Notes: generated by a model not told the origin, from the letters alone. Counted from the stretch's first letter, positions 8,765-23,189 are shown. The stretch: 49,921 nt of DNA from Micractinium sp. NFX-FRZ (GCA_029339195.1 JAPTJF010000456.1:1-49921), one strand, 5' to 3'. Made by a program: numbers and translations.

Positions 8765-11700
8765 TCACAACAGCGTCTGTTGCAGCGTCAGCTCTTGCGC
8801 CGACACCAGCGCGGCGTACCGCCCACCGCTGCGCAGCAGCTGCGTGTGCGTGCCCTGCTCCACCACTTGTCCGGCATCCAGCACAACAATCTGCAGGAAC
8901 AGGGGGGGTGGGTGTCATGAGGAGAGGGACATGATTGAACCGGGGCAGGGCAGAACAGGTGTGCAGGACGCTCCACCAACCGGCCGCTGTCCAGCACGAA
9001 CATCTGTGGGGTGGATGGGCACGAGCAGATGTGATGAAGCAGGGCCGGGCCGGGCAGGTGGGCTGGTGTGTGAGGGCACATGCCCACCTGGCCGCGGTCC
9101 AGCACAACAATTTTAAGGGAGGCAATGCCGGGGCTTGCGAAACACGCCCACGGGATTTGGGAGAATGGCTTGTGTGCAAGCGCAAGCATGGCAGGGCAGA
9201 GGCAGGGCAGGCACGGACGCTTGGGTGGAGGCAGGGCAGGCAGTGACAGTCAACCCAGCCCTTGCCCCGCCTGTGGTTGGCACGGGCTGGCACTTTTCTG
9301 CACTCTGCACGGTGGACCATCAACTGTCTGACGGTCCTCCCGCCGACAGCCCATCCCGCCCCTCACAGATTCCCACCCCACTGGCTCAGCACCTTGCACT
9401 CTGAAGACAGCCAGGTGCATAATGACACCATAAGACTGTCCTTATTGCCCGCCGCCCTAACCAGCTTCCCCTGCCCCTGCCTGGCTACCCCTGGCTGCAC
9501 CTGGCTACCCCTACAAGTGCACAGCTGGCGATGCTTGCCTGGTCCGCGTTCTGCACCGTGGACAGGCGGTGCGCGATGACCATGACTGTGCGCCCCTCCA
9601 TCAACTTCTCGATGGCTGCCTGCACCAGCCGCTCATTCTCGGCGTCCAGCGAGGATGTGGCCTCATCCAGGATCAGGATGGGGGCGTCCTGCAGGGGAGG
9701 GGGCATATATAAACAAACAAAGAGTGAAACACGTAAGAAAAGCACAGGCAAATGCCAAGAATGGGGGCGCCCTGCAGGCAGGGGGCCACATGTAAACAAA
9801 GGCACAAACACACATAAAGAAAGCACAGGCACATGCCAAGAATGGGGGCGCCCTGCAGGCAGGAACATGTAAACAAGCACACTCATTGGAAAAGGCACAG
9901 GCACACGCAAACAATGGAGGCGTCCTGCAGGCAGAAAACACGTGCACTCGTTAAGAAAGCACAGGCACACGCATACACCCAATCACACAGACACAGGGGG
10001 GGGGCCGTGAGGGGAAGTGGAGCAATGGTTTACGGAGGCACGGGCAGGAAGGGGCGGGCGGCAGGAAGGCGGGAAGCGAAACGCTGTGCCGGACCGAGTT
10101 GGCTTCAACCCGCATGCCTGCTGTGGGCACCCACCTTGAGCAGCGCCCGTGCCAGTGCGATGCGCTGCCGCTGCCCGCCCGACAGCAGGCTGCCGGCCTC
10201 GCCCACCACGGTGGCATACCTGCACAGCATGGCACAGCATGGTGGGCCATGGCCTGTGACATGTGTGCAGGTATGGGCTATAGGAGGCTTGGCGCAGGCA
10301 GGCAGGTGGGCAGGCAGGGCAGGGCAGGCAGGCGGCAGGCACGCGTCAGGCAGGACAAGGAGGCAGGCAGGCAGGGCAGGGCAGGGCAGGGCAGGCAGGC
10401 AGGGCAGGGCAGGGCAGGGCAGGCAGGCAGGCTGGGCCGGGCACCCTCTCACCCGTCGGGCAGTGCAGAGATGAACTCGTGTGCGTTGGCTGCACGCGCC
10501 GCCGCCTCAATCTCCTCCTGAGTGCACAGCATTGACCGGCCGTAGCCTGCGGGAGGGGGGAGGGAAGAAGGGAAGGCAGAGCGAGGTGAGCTCAGGGAGG
10601 CACTGGCCGGCCCACGGCCTTACCTCGTGCACCACCTAGGCCTCCCCTCACCCCCCAGCAACACGCCCCTCCCACCCCCCCTCACCAACGTTGCAGGCAA
10701 TGCTGGCTGGGACCAGCACGGCTCCTGGCCTTAACACTTCCACCCCTCGCCCTCGCCTCACCGCCCCCGCCCCCTCACCAGCCCCCCCACACATCCCTCA
10801 CCAATGTTGTACGCAATGCTGGCGGGGAAGAGCACCGGCTCCTGGCTGACGGCGGCCAGCGCTGCGGTCCACTCGGTGCGGCGGAAGCCGCGGATGTCCT
10901 GCCCGTCCAGCGTGATGGAGCCGGCGTCCGGGGAGTAGAGGCGCTCCAGCAGGGCGGCCACCGTCGACTTGCCGGCGCCAGACCTGCAGTGGGGGTGTGG
11001 GGGGTATGGGAAGGAGTATGGGAGGGCTGTGGGAGGGGTGTGGGGGCCAGGGTTGGGACGTGGGGTGTGTAGGGGTGTGGAGGCCGAGGTGGGCCCAGCG
11101 GACAGGGTGCAGCGCCTGGGGTATGGCTGCGTGGGTGAGCGCTGAAGGGCGGCGACAGTGATGCAGTGCCAGACCAGGGGACGGCAGGCGAAGCACGGCA
11201 TGAGCTAGGAAGGAGCATGGCAGGAGCATACAATCGCACCCCTTGCCTCACAACGCCACTCCACTGGCCCCGCCCTGTCTGCGCCTGCCTGCGCTCCCGT
11301 GCCCGCCCACCTGCCCACTATCGCGGTGACCTTGCCGCGTGGCAGCGTGAGGCACAGGTCACGCAGCACCTGCGCCCCGGGGCGCACAGGGTAGCTGAAC
11401 GACACCCCCTCTAAACAAATGTCGCCCTGCTGCGCCGCCTCCACCGCTCGCGAGGGCCGCCCCGCGGCCAGGCCCCCATTGGCGGCTGCCTCGGGCCGCA
11501 CCACAGGCCCCTCATCTGCCAGCCCAGGGCTGCCGTGCCTGCCATTCTCCCACCCGCTGCCGCCGCTGCCGCTGCTGTCTGCCGCGGCTGGGTGCTCCCA
11601 AGGGCTGTCGGGCAGCGGAGGCAGCGCCTGTGCCATGGACTCATCGGGAGGAAGCTCCGACAGGGTTGCCCGCACGCGCCGCACCGAGGCAACCATGCCG

Positions 11701-14219
11701 CGCAGGTCGGCAAACGTTTGCAGCATGCCCTGTTTGCGACGGGGAGGGAGCAGCAGCAGAGCGCGGGGCTTGAGAGCGATGGTGAGCAGGAGCGTGTGCC
11801 AACACACCCCTTGACAGCAGTGTGGCAGGCATGCCATGGTGTGGTTGGCTGGCCAGTGCTGCCCCACCTCTCTGCAGCGCAAAGCACACCAACCACCGGC
11901 CCTCCCCTCGCCCCTGCCTCCCCACCTGTGTGGCGAACACGAGGCTGAATGTGAAGCCAATGGCTGTGACCAGCACCCCCACGGGCAGCAGCCCGCTGTT
12001 CACCAGGTGCCCGCCCAGCGCATACAGCGCCAGCAGTGACAGGTGGGTGGCGCTGCGGTTCACGCCTGCAGCGGCAATTGAGGAAGCAGGGGGCGGGCAA
12101 CCTGGTGAGGCGGGCCGGCAGGTGCGGTGGGCAGTTGCAGAGGTAGGGCGAAGGTGGTCTGGGCAGTTGGACACGCAGAGCAGAGGTGCTCAGCCCCGTG
12201 GCATCCATGCCTGAAAGAGCCGCCGCACCTTAGGCTCCTTTCACTTCCCCTCACCTTCACTTGCTCTCTCTCTGCAGCATCACCGCCATCACCGCTCTCC
12301 CTCCACCTGCCCTCCTGCCTCTGCCCGGGGTGCCTCCCGCCCTCCCACCGCCCTCCAAACACAAGCAGGCATGTCGCCTCACACACACACAGGCTCGCCA
12401 CCAGCACTCACTCTCCAGCATCGCCTTGGCCCGCGCAAATCCCAGGCCGGCGGCAAAGGAGCGCGCCACCTGCTGCATGAAGCGCTGCTGCTCCAGAGCC
12501 TCGCCAGCAAAGATGCGCACGGTGCGCATGTTGGTGAAGGAGGAGGAGGCGACCTCGGCCAGCCGCTGCTGGGCGGCGGCGTTGCTGGCGTCCAGGCTGC
12601 GCGTCTGGCGGCGGTACAGGAAGGCGGTACAGACTGAGGCGATGATGACGCCTGCCAGGATCGGGCCCAGCCTCCAGCTGCATTGGGGGGTGGGAGTGGG
12701 CAAGGAGCGGGCAGGGTTGCGAGAGACCGGCCAGGGGAGCAGTGTGAGTGTGGGCGTGCACCGCTGGCGCACCTCTGCACCCGGCGTGCCATGCCTGCTG
12801 CCTGCAAAACCTTGCCCGCGCTCTCCCGCCCTCTGCCCTTGCTTGCCTCCCCACACCTAACACCACCCGCCCCACACACTCTGCCCACCTGAGCACAAAC
12901 AGCACCCCCACGGTGCCTAGTGCCTCCAGCAGCGCCCGCAGCCCGCGGTCGCGTGCCGTGTTGGCAAACACAAACGCGCGTATGCTGTCCAGGTCCCGGC
13001 TCAGCAGCTGGGTGAGCTGAGAGGAGGAGTGGCGGTCAAAAAACTCCACGCGCTGGGACAGCAGGCAGCGGAAGGCCTCCAGCCGCAGGGAGGCCTGCAG
13101 CTTCTCGCCCGCCGTGCACGCATTCATGATGTACACCTGGCAAGCGGGGGGGTGGGGAGAGGAGGGAAGAAGTGTGAGTTCGCAATTGGAATGTGAGAGA
13201 GTTCAGGCACCTGGGAATGATGGGGCAGGAGGGATAGCGGGGGGGCAGGTGCTCATCAACTGATGCAGCGGCATGCAGTACAGCAGCATGCGTGCGCCCC
13301 CCGGGTTGGTGTGCGCCCCTACAGCCTGCTGTGCTCGGGCGAGCGCGGCATCTAGTGTTGGGCAGGCAAGGCAGGCAGGCAGGCGGGCAGGCGGGCGGGC
13401 GGGCAGGCGGGCAGGCAGCGCTGCACCTGGGACAGCAGCGGCTCTGCCACGTAGATGACGAGCAGGGCCAGAAAGAGCTTGGAGTACCTGCGGGAGGGAT
13501 GTGTGGATGGAAGGTGTTTTGGGTGGGCAGGTCAGGAGGTCGGATTCAAGTGAGCCAGCACACCAGCCAGGCCATGTGGTGCCAGCCCTCTTAGCGGTCA
13601 CGCGCCTGCAACACCGCAGGGCAGCACAGCCGGCCAGGTCACAGCGATCACATGCATCTGTGCTTCCATGCACACCAAAAAACCATGTGGGTCGTATGAG
13701 TGAGGGCATGACTCACTGCTGGAAGGCCTGGCCCCGAACGAGCACGTCGAACAGCATGCCCTGGAGGACTGGCGACAGCAGGTTCATGGAGACACAGAGC
13801 AGCAGGGATATGCCCGCCAGCGCCAGGTGCCGCTTCTGCTGCCACAGCAGGCGCCAGACGACGCGGCGCCCCAGCGGCGGCTCGCGCTGCTGCCAGCTGC
13901 TGCTGGCGGTGAGCGCTGGCTCGGCCTCGGCGGCTGCCTGCTGCGCCCCGGGTTCTCCTGCCGCTGCTGCTGCTGCGTCGCTACTACTGCTGCTGGCCGT
14001 CCTGAAGGGCGTGCTTCTATTCGCGGTGCGCCACTCTGCAGGCTGCTGTGGGCCTTGCCGCCACCGCCGGCGGGCAGCGCCGCCGCCCAGTGCCGTCTGC
14101 CCGGCGGTGGCGGCGGCGGCGGGCAGGGCCGGCATGGCAGCGCTGCGCCCCGGCTGCTGCGGCCGGCGAGGGTGCGCCAGATGCACCGAGGAAGCGCAAC
14201 ACGGCGCAACGGCGCTCAT
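8765..14219 (-). CDS. ABC half-transporter, subfamily B (TAP-like), probably plastid
   Basis: Eleven exons: 14219-13717, 13487-13427, 13136-12889, 12677-12412, 12065-11926, 11729-11311, 10983-10802, 10546-10453, 10219-10135, 9688-9539 and 8890-8765, about 757 residues. One transmembrane domain (from about residue 130) is followed by one ATP-binding domain. The ATPase is complete: Walker [10 protein letters not shown] (K about 551), Q-loop VSQEPVLFP, signature LSGGQ (about 651), Walker [13 protein letters not shown] (about 670) and switch H706. The Ser/Ala/Arg-rich N-terminus ([15 protein letters not shown]...) resembles a chloroplast transit peptide, and domain order and length fit plant plastid ABCB/TAP-like half-transporters, which work as dimers. 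A Gly/Ser-rich linker of about 60 residues separates the domains. The donor after exon 10 is GC (CAG|GCAAGC). Introns 7, 9 and 10 carry decayed copies of adjacent exon edges. The substrate cannot be inferred. Confidence 0.9.
8982..9115 (-). repeat. Two decayed copies of the exon-11 start in ABC intron 10
   Basis: True exon 11 starts [18 protein letters not shown]. In the intron upstream, 9114 downward reads [10 protein letters not shown] and about 8999 downward reads [16 protein letters not shown]. The three copies are spaced about 110 bp apart. The upstream copies have lost a clean CTGCAG acceptor, so they look like inactive tandem duplicates. Confidence 0.75.
9679..9990 (-). repeat. Tandem array of the exon-10 acceptor in ABC intron 9
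   Basis: Read on the minus strand, the real acceptor CCTGCAG|GACGCCCCCAT recurs about every 70-85 bp upstream, near 9763-9783, 9842-9862 and 9913-9933 (CCTGCAG|GGCGCCCCCAT or GACGCCTCCAT). Each unit also repeats an A/C-rich spacer containing AAACAA and AAAGCACAGGCA. Each copy keeps an intact AG. Confidence 0.85.
10285..10440. repeat. GGCAG/GGCA low-complexity repeat in ABC intron 8
   Basis: Long runs of GGCAGGCAGGGCAGG-type words with slightly varying unit length, interrupted once near 10340-10365. It is purely intronic. Confidence 0.9.
10682..10728 (-). repeat. Decayed copy of the exon-7 end and donor in ABC intron 7
   Basis: The exon-7 end at 10802-10846 and this stretch match over about 45 nt with a few substitutions and one gap (both read CCAA-GTTG--GGCAATGCTGGC on the plus strand). 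The copy retains a GTGAGG donor. It is a donor-side duplication. Confidence 0.75.
13360..13425. repeat. GGCA/GGCG tetranucleotide repeat in ABC intron 2
   Basis: Tandem GGCAGGCAGGCGGGCAGGCG-like units next to the exon-2 donor. Intronic microsatellite. Confidence 0.9.
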
Positions 14220-14796
14220 CAACACCGGGACCGATGGCGCGGCACTCGAGGCGGAGTCGGGAGCGCTCACTTATGGCTCGCCTGCCTTGTTGACACTAGG
14301 CCATCGGGCGATCACACATGCGGAATGGAGGGCGGGCCAGAGCTTGCCTCAGAGCGCTCACTGTGCGAGGTCACAGCAGGCTGAGACAATCAAAGTCGGG
14401 TTGATTGTTGCGATCTGCAGATCCTCCTGTGCTTGGGGCAACACCCACAACCTTCCTTGGCCATCAGTTTGCCGTCGAACTCAGCAAAGGGTCTCGGTGA
14501 CGCACACTCGGTCTCCGAAACCCCAAGTCGTTTTGCTGCCGCTGGGAAGGCTGGCAGTGGTTGCTGCAGATCAATTTGACCTTGATAAGCGTGGAGACGG
14601 GCGGGCGAGCAGGCGGGCGGCAGAGAAGCTGGCGGCGGTGGCGGCGCCGAGCGCCCTTTGGGCTGGCAGCGGCAGCAAGCGGCTGCCATCGACGGTTGCA
14701 AGCAAGCGCCGCGTGAACACCAAAGCTGTCGCTGGACAGGCAGCAGCGGTTGATTCAAACAGCTGCATCTGTACTGGCAGCGGCGGCGGCGCGCCC
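14220..14796. promoter_or_regulatory. Shared divergent promoter, ABC transporter / carotenoid oxygenase
   Basis: 577 bp between the two start codons. In-frame sequence continues upstream of the oxygenase ATG but contains no further ATG, so this is probably 5' UTR and promoter. No named motif was recognised. A common promoter suggests, but does not show, co-expression. Confidence 0.5.
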
Positions 14797-17700
14797 ATGG
14801 AGCTAGGGCTGAGCGGCAAGTGCGAGGAGGTGCTGGAGAGGCAGGCCTGTGAGGTGACGGGCACCGTGCCAGCCTGGCTGACAGCCACCCTGCTGAGAAA
14901 TGGCCCCGGCACTTTTGATGTCGAGCTGGAGGGCGGGCGGGGCACCTTCACCGTCCCACACTGGTGAGACTGCTGCCGCATCGGGTGTGCATGCTGTTGG
15001 GCCTGCTGGACTGGTGCGTGACTTGCTCTCAGCATATCAGCAGACTGGTGCTGGGCATCGGCTCTCTCTGCATCTTGTTTTCATGCCCCCCGTTTGCACC
15101 TGTGCTCGTATCCACTAGCCCTGCCCCTGGCGATCCAGCCGTGCTCCTGGGCATCGGCCGGCAGCCCAATTGCATCATCAGCTGTGCGCACCGCCCCGCT
15201 CGCCAACCTTGGCCATCGCTTGGCTCGTGGCCACCTGCAGCACTCGCCTGCCCCTCCCGTGCCTCTGGGACTCCCGCCTCTGACCGTAGGTTTGATGGCC
15301 TCACTCAGCTTCACGAGTGGTGCCTGGATGGAAGCTCCGGTACAGTGCAGTACCGCAGCCGCCACCTGTACCCCGCTCTGGAGGAGCACATCAAGAAGCA
15401 TGGGTTCTACGGCACCTTTGATGGCGTGCGCCGCTCGCAGAGCTTGCTGGGTGGACTGGCCTCCATGCTGCTGCGTGCTGTGGGCCTGGGGCCGCAGCTC
15501 AGCCCAACAGGTGAAATGAACCTGGGGGTGACGATCGGGCACGTGGCCAACAGGTGAGAGGCGGTGGGCGGGCTGCTGTGGAGGGGTGAGGGGAATGGGG
15601 CGGGCAGGCAGGGCGCTGGCCCTTCTTGCTGCCCTGTGGCCTGGCTGCCGGTTGCATGGAGTTGCCGTGCTGCCGCGGCGGCATGTCCTGCCACCTCGGC
15701 CCCTTTGGTGCCCTGCCCCATGCAGTATCATGCCTCGTGGCACAATGCCACGCTGTGCTGTGCGGTGGCTGCTGTTTGTCAGGCTGCTTAACAAAGTCGG
15801 ATGTGACTGTCGTGGTGAAGATTGGCCCTGACACGGCTGCGCTGTGCTGTCCTTCATGCTGTGCCTGCTGTGCCCTCCTGTGCCAGGCTGTTCACCAAGT
15901 CGGACGTGAATGCTCTGGCGGAAATCGACCCCGCCACGCTGAAGCCCCAGCCACCGACCTCTTACACACACTTCAACCCCCAGTTCAAGGCAAGCCTGGG
16001 TCGGGGTGGATGCAAGGCTCCCGCTGAGCAGCAGCTGAGCGACGCTTGGCTGCCTGCCTACCCTGCCTGGGCAGCAACCGAGGGACGGTTGGCTGCCTGG
16101 CTGGTGGGCTGGTTAGTCGAGCTCTGCCTGTCGACCTTTTGTTAGGCATCACCCACGCGGCTTGCGCCGCTTTATGTGCCCGCCGGGCCACCCTCCAGTC
16201 TGCCCCCACCCCCAACTGTGCCCACCACTCACACCCCCGCCTGCGCCGTCCTGCAGGGCTACCTGTCGGCGGCGCACGGCCAGCGGGACGAGGCGCGCAG
16301 CACATACTACAACTACACTCTTGACTTCACGCCCGGGGGTGGGTGCCACGCAAGCAACCGCCGCAGCAGCAAGGGAAGCAGCAAGGGAAGCAGCAAGGGA
16401 AGCAGCACTGCGTATGCTGTGTACTCGCTGTGCGGCTGCTGCCTTGACTGTGCTGTTGGGCTTCCTGCCCAACCTGCCCGCCCTGCCCACTGGCCGACGT
16501 AAGCCCGCCCTTAAACCCCTGCGCCCTGCCCCCACCCTTCCTCTGCTCGCGGCCAGGCATGTACCACTGTTTTGCCACTCCCAACACATCCCTTACCTGC
16601 TTTCCCTTGCTCCTCCCCGCCCCTCCCCTGGCCCCCCCAGGCGTGTACCACGTGTTTGCCATCCCCGATGGCGAGCCCCAGGGCCACCTGCTGGCCAGCA
16701 TCCGGGCAGCCCCCGCCTACATCCACAGCTTTGCACAGACTGAGCGCTACCTGGTGAGTTGGATGGCAGGCAGGGAATTGCCACTGGCCCTCTGGCACTC
16801 TAATAATGCCGAATTGCGTTCTGAGTGCAGGTGGGGCCAGGGCAGGGCGACAGTGCTCTGGTGGTGGTGTGCCGTGTGCACTGCACCCACCTGTTAGCCC
16901 TGTCTGGCCCCTTGTCCAAGGTTGTCGTCAGGCTGCTGTGAGTCCCTCTGGCGCACCGTTCACTGCAGGTGCTCATGGTGTGGCCCCTGCTGCTCAGCGT
17001 GCCCCGCCTGGCGGTGTTCCTGTCGCCGGGCCAGGCGATGAGCTGGCACCCCGACAGGGGCACCCTGTTTTACGTCGTGGACAAGCAGCCGGGCGGGGCC
17101 GGCCACGTGGCGACTTACAAGTGAGCGCAGCTAGCGGTTTGGTCAGGAGTGGAGGCAGGACAGTAACTGGGGGATTCAATCTTGTTGATGAAGTTGTTGA
17201 AGCAGTGCTGGCTCTTGAGCCCTGCTGCCATGCTTTCGCGCGCATGCTGCCTGCTGCGTCGCCTCCTCCCCTGCCTTGGGAGCGCTGATGTTCTGCTCCC
17301 CCCCACCGCTTGCCCCCCTTTCCTACCGCTGCTATGCAGGAACCCCGCTGTCTGCCCACCTCCCCATTCCCTTCAGGAGCGACGCTTTCTTCCCGCTCCC
17401 ACACCATCAACTATAACCTGCCTTCTTCTCCCCCCTTTCTCCCTTCTTTTCCCCCTCAGGAGCGACGCCTTCTTCTGCTTCCACGCCATCAATGCCTGGG
17501 AGGACGAGGCGGGCGGCCTGGTGATCGACCTCTGTGGCTACGACGACGACGGATGGTTCGACACCTTCCGCCTGCCGCACCTGCGCTCTGGCAAGGCGCG
17601 GCCGCCGCGCGTGGACGTGCGCAGGTGGGGTGGGCGGGGGCAGATCGCAGGGGGAGCCAAGCTGTGCCGCGCTGGAGTGTACAGGGTATGCGGGATGACA

Positions 17701-18956
17701 GGAGCCGACATGGATGGATGCCGCTCGTCAGTGCGCTGTGCACGCTGGCTGGCCGTGCGCTGCGGCACCCTGGCTGCCACCGCGGCAGCAGCAGCATTGT
17801 GCTGACTGCTGTGCTGGCCTGCTGACACGATTGCTGCCTGGGAATGCACCTCCCTCTCACTCTCTGCCTTCGCAGGCACACTCTCCCTGACCTGGCAGTT
17901 GCAGTAGCCTCAGGCCCAGGCTCCGTGCACGCCACCAGCCACGCCACCATTGCCGACGCCAGCACCCCCGGCGGTGTGTGGACTTACGAGCTGCCGCGCA
18001 TCAACAAGGGATGGGCGTGCCGCCCGTACCGCTACATGTACTGCGCCGCCGCTGCCAGCAGGGAGTCGCCTTTCTTCGATGCCATCGCCAAGGCAAGCTG
18101 GCCTGCACATTCCCGCATGGCTTGCACGCCGCTGAGGGCTGTCTGCTTGGCCCTTGTGGAGCATGAGGGAGTCGGCATGTGCAGTAGTCATGGTGCCTGC
18201 ACTGGCTGCGAGCTGGTGGGCAAGCACGGCAGCGTGTGCACCGTGGCAGCACCCCCACGTCTTGCATACACACACATACACAGGAACACATGCCTCCGTG
18301 AGAAGGAACACTTGCATAGCAAAGCCTTATCTGTCATTGCCCTGCCCTGCCTCTCCCTGTGCAGGTGGACGTTCAGTCGGGGGAGACGCAGCTGTGGCGG
18401 CGGGAGGGCCACTTCCCCGGGGAGCCGGTGTTTGTGGGGCGGCCAGGCGGGGAGCGGGAGGACGACGGCCTGCTGCTGGCGGTGGTGCTGGCGGGTGGGT
18501 GGGCAGGGGGGGGGGGCGTGCATGGTCGGGCTGGTGCGGGCAGTGGTACCAAGCATTCCTGGGTTGGTGAGGGACAGGCAGGCGGGCACACTGGGCAGTC
18601 AGCCAAACACTTAAATCTGTGCCAGGATGCTTGCCTGCCCCTTGCCCAGCATTCACCCCAACCCTTGTGGCAATGAATGGCTGAACTGCCGCTGTCGCCT
18701 GCCCGCCACTGGCCCAGAGGAGCACAGCCGCCTGTTGTTGCTGCCTGCTGCGCCATCCCTGCTGGCAAGAGTGACGAGTGATGTGTTTTCTGCCACACCT
18801 GCCACCACCGCAGGCCGCGAGAAGCACAGCTACCTGCTGATGCTGGATGCGGGGACAATGCGGGAGGTGGCGCAGGCGGCGGTCAAGCATGTGATCGGCT
18901 TTGGCTTCCACGGCAACCTGTTTGGCGCAGACGGCAGCAGCACCGACCTGGCCTGA
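14797..18956 (+). CDS. Carotenoid cleavage oxygenase, RPE65/BCO type
   Basis: Ten exons: 14797-14963, 15290-15553, 15887-15989, 16257-16338, 16641-16753, 16969-17120, 17460-17624, 17876-18092, 18365-18494 and 18814-18956, 511 residues. The family is non-haem iron oxygenases that split carotenoids or apocarotenoids at a double bond. All four iron-binding histidines can be placed: H185 (SAAHGQRD), H234 (IHSFAQTERY), H302 (CFHAINAWE) and H497 (GFGFHGNLF), a spacing very close to RPE65. HWFDGLTQLHEW and ELPRINKGW are further family blocks. The I-H-S-F form and P-R-I-N motif resemble the RPE65/BCO branch more than plant CCD1/NCED. There is no convincing transit peptide. Two donors are GC (15990 and 18093). 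Introns 2, 4, 6 and 9 contain decayed copies of the following exon. The start is the only ATG in frame after the upstream gene, in good context (CCCATGG). Confidence 0.93.
15780..15836 (+). repeat. Decayed copy of oxygenase exon 3, with acceptor, in intron 2
   Basis: TCAGGCTGCTTAACAAAGTC and the following GGATGTGA match the real exon-3 start (CCAGGCTGTTCACCAAGTC then GGACGTGA at 15884), continuing to GACACG / GCCACG. The AG acceptor is kept; the period is about 107 bp. Confidence 0.8.
16364..16407. repeat. 12-nt tandem repeat in oxygenase intron 4
   Basis: Unit AGCAGCAAGGGA, about three and a half copies. Confidence 0.9.
16553..16600 (+). repeat. Decayed copy of oxygenase exon 5, with acceptor, in intron 4
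   Basis: CCAGGCATGTACCACTGTTT then TGCCACTCCC matches CCAGGCGTGTACCACGTGTT then TGCCATCCCC at 16637. The AG is kept and the period is about 84 bp. Confidence 0.8.
17385..17432 (+). repeat. Decayed copy of oxygenase exon 7, with acceptor, in intron 6
   Basis: CTTCAGGAGCGACGCTTTCT matches CCTCAGGAGCGACGCCTTCT at 17454, and similarity continues through the histidine codon region to CCATCAA. The pyrimidine tract is included. A weaker third copy may start at 17337. Confidence 0.85.
18712..18760 (+). repeat. Decayed copy of oxygenase exon 10 in intron 9
   Basis: GAGGAGCACAGCCGCCTGTT then GTTGCTG matches CGAGAAGCACAGCTACCTGC then TGATGCTGG in exon 10 (from 18818). Period about 99 bp. Confidence 0.7.
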
Positions 18957-19175
18957 CGCACCGGGTTGGGCGCACGTGTGAAGCTCTCGACCTCTTGAGA
19001 GTGTGTTGACACGGATGGCAGCGCACCAGCTGCGCATGGCCGCGCTCTGTTTAATGTGTGCAGCTGCTCGTGTTGTGTGTGCTCAATTTCGCGTGCCCTC
19101 TGGCACCGCTGTTGTGCATTGCAACAGGCACACCAGACCTCGCGTACAGTAAACCACCCTAACCTTTGATCCCTG

Positions 19176-19180
19176 TGTAA
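19176..19180 (+). terminator. Candidate TGTAA poly(A) signal, carotenoid oxygenase
   Basis: TGTAA lies 220 nt after the stop codon; a second copy is at 19354-19358. TGTAA is the usual green-algal polyadenylation signal. The exact cleavage site is unknown. Confidence 0.45.
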
Positions 19181-19268
19181 CTCCAGGCAGGCGCTGCACC
19201 CGCCCTACTGGCCCTACTTGCAGCTCTCTCTGTATGCACGTGTGTGCACCTCTCCACACTTTTGTATT

Positions 19269-19273
19269 TTACA
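19269..19273 (-). terminator. Candidate TGTAA poly(A) signal, KRR1
   Basis: TGTAA on the minus strand, 212 nt after the KRR1 stop codon; another lies at 19282-19286. The position overlaps the predicted 3' UTR of the convergent oxygenase gene. Confidence 0.4.
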
Positions 19274-19484
19274 ATGCCTGCTTACAAGCTACTCCTACTG
19301 TCTCCTGTACGTTCCCTTTGTACTTTGGTTTCATACGCATACGACCTGTCAAGTGTAACCTGCCTATAGCCGTATTCTACAGGACGCCATGCCGACACGG
19401 TCTTGTGCAGGCTCACTGGCAAGTTGCGGGGATGCTCATCCTGCCGCTACAGGTCAGAATGGCCTGGCATGCCACCCGGGGGCC

Positions 19485-22881
<3,397 letters not shown>

Positions 22882-23189
22882 GACTTGGCTGCCTGCCTAG
22901 CAGAACGAGCTACGTGGAGCAGGAATTGCCGAGCTGGTGGCTGGCAAAGTCGAGGACTCTAGAACTGCCTGCGGGTGCCCGGTAGCAGTGAGTGCCGTGA
23001 ACTCGGGCAATCTCATATCCCATGCATTGCATCGCGCGCAAGAGAAACATGCATTTCGCGCCCTCGAACGCAGCAGGCGGCGCATGTCTGGCTGTTGCGC
23101 GCCATGGACGAGTTAGTGCGGCATCCAAGCATTCGCGTAGGAAGTTAAATTGATTACCGGTAGTCTGACAGGCTCCGTCCAGCGGCTTG
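22882..23189. promoter_or_regulatory. Divergent promoter, KRR1 / YceD-like gene
   Basis: 308 bp between start codons, AT-richer than the flanking exons. No specific element was recognised. Both genes concern ribosomes (nucleolar and plastid), so a shared promoter would make sense; this is inference. Confidence 0.45.

Larger units (their letters stand above)
18957..19484. other. Convergent 3' region, carotenoid oxygenase / KRR1
   Basis: Shared downstream region. It holds TGTAA signals for both strands and is AT-richer than its surroundings. No gene was seen. Confidence 0.5.

Noticed and set aside
13501..14967. 488-codon open frame on the plus strand
   Set aside because: Most of it is antisense to exon 1 of the ABC gene. 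Only the last 56 codons, from ATG 14797, match the carotenoid oxygenase family, and no ATG lies closer upstream.
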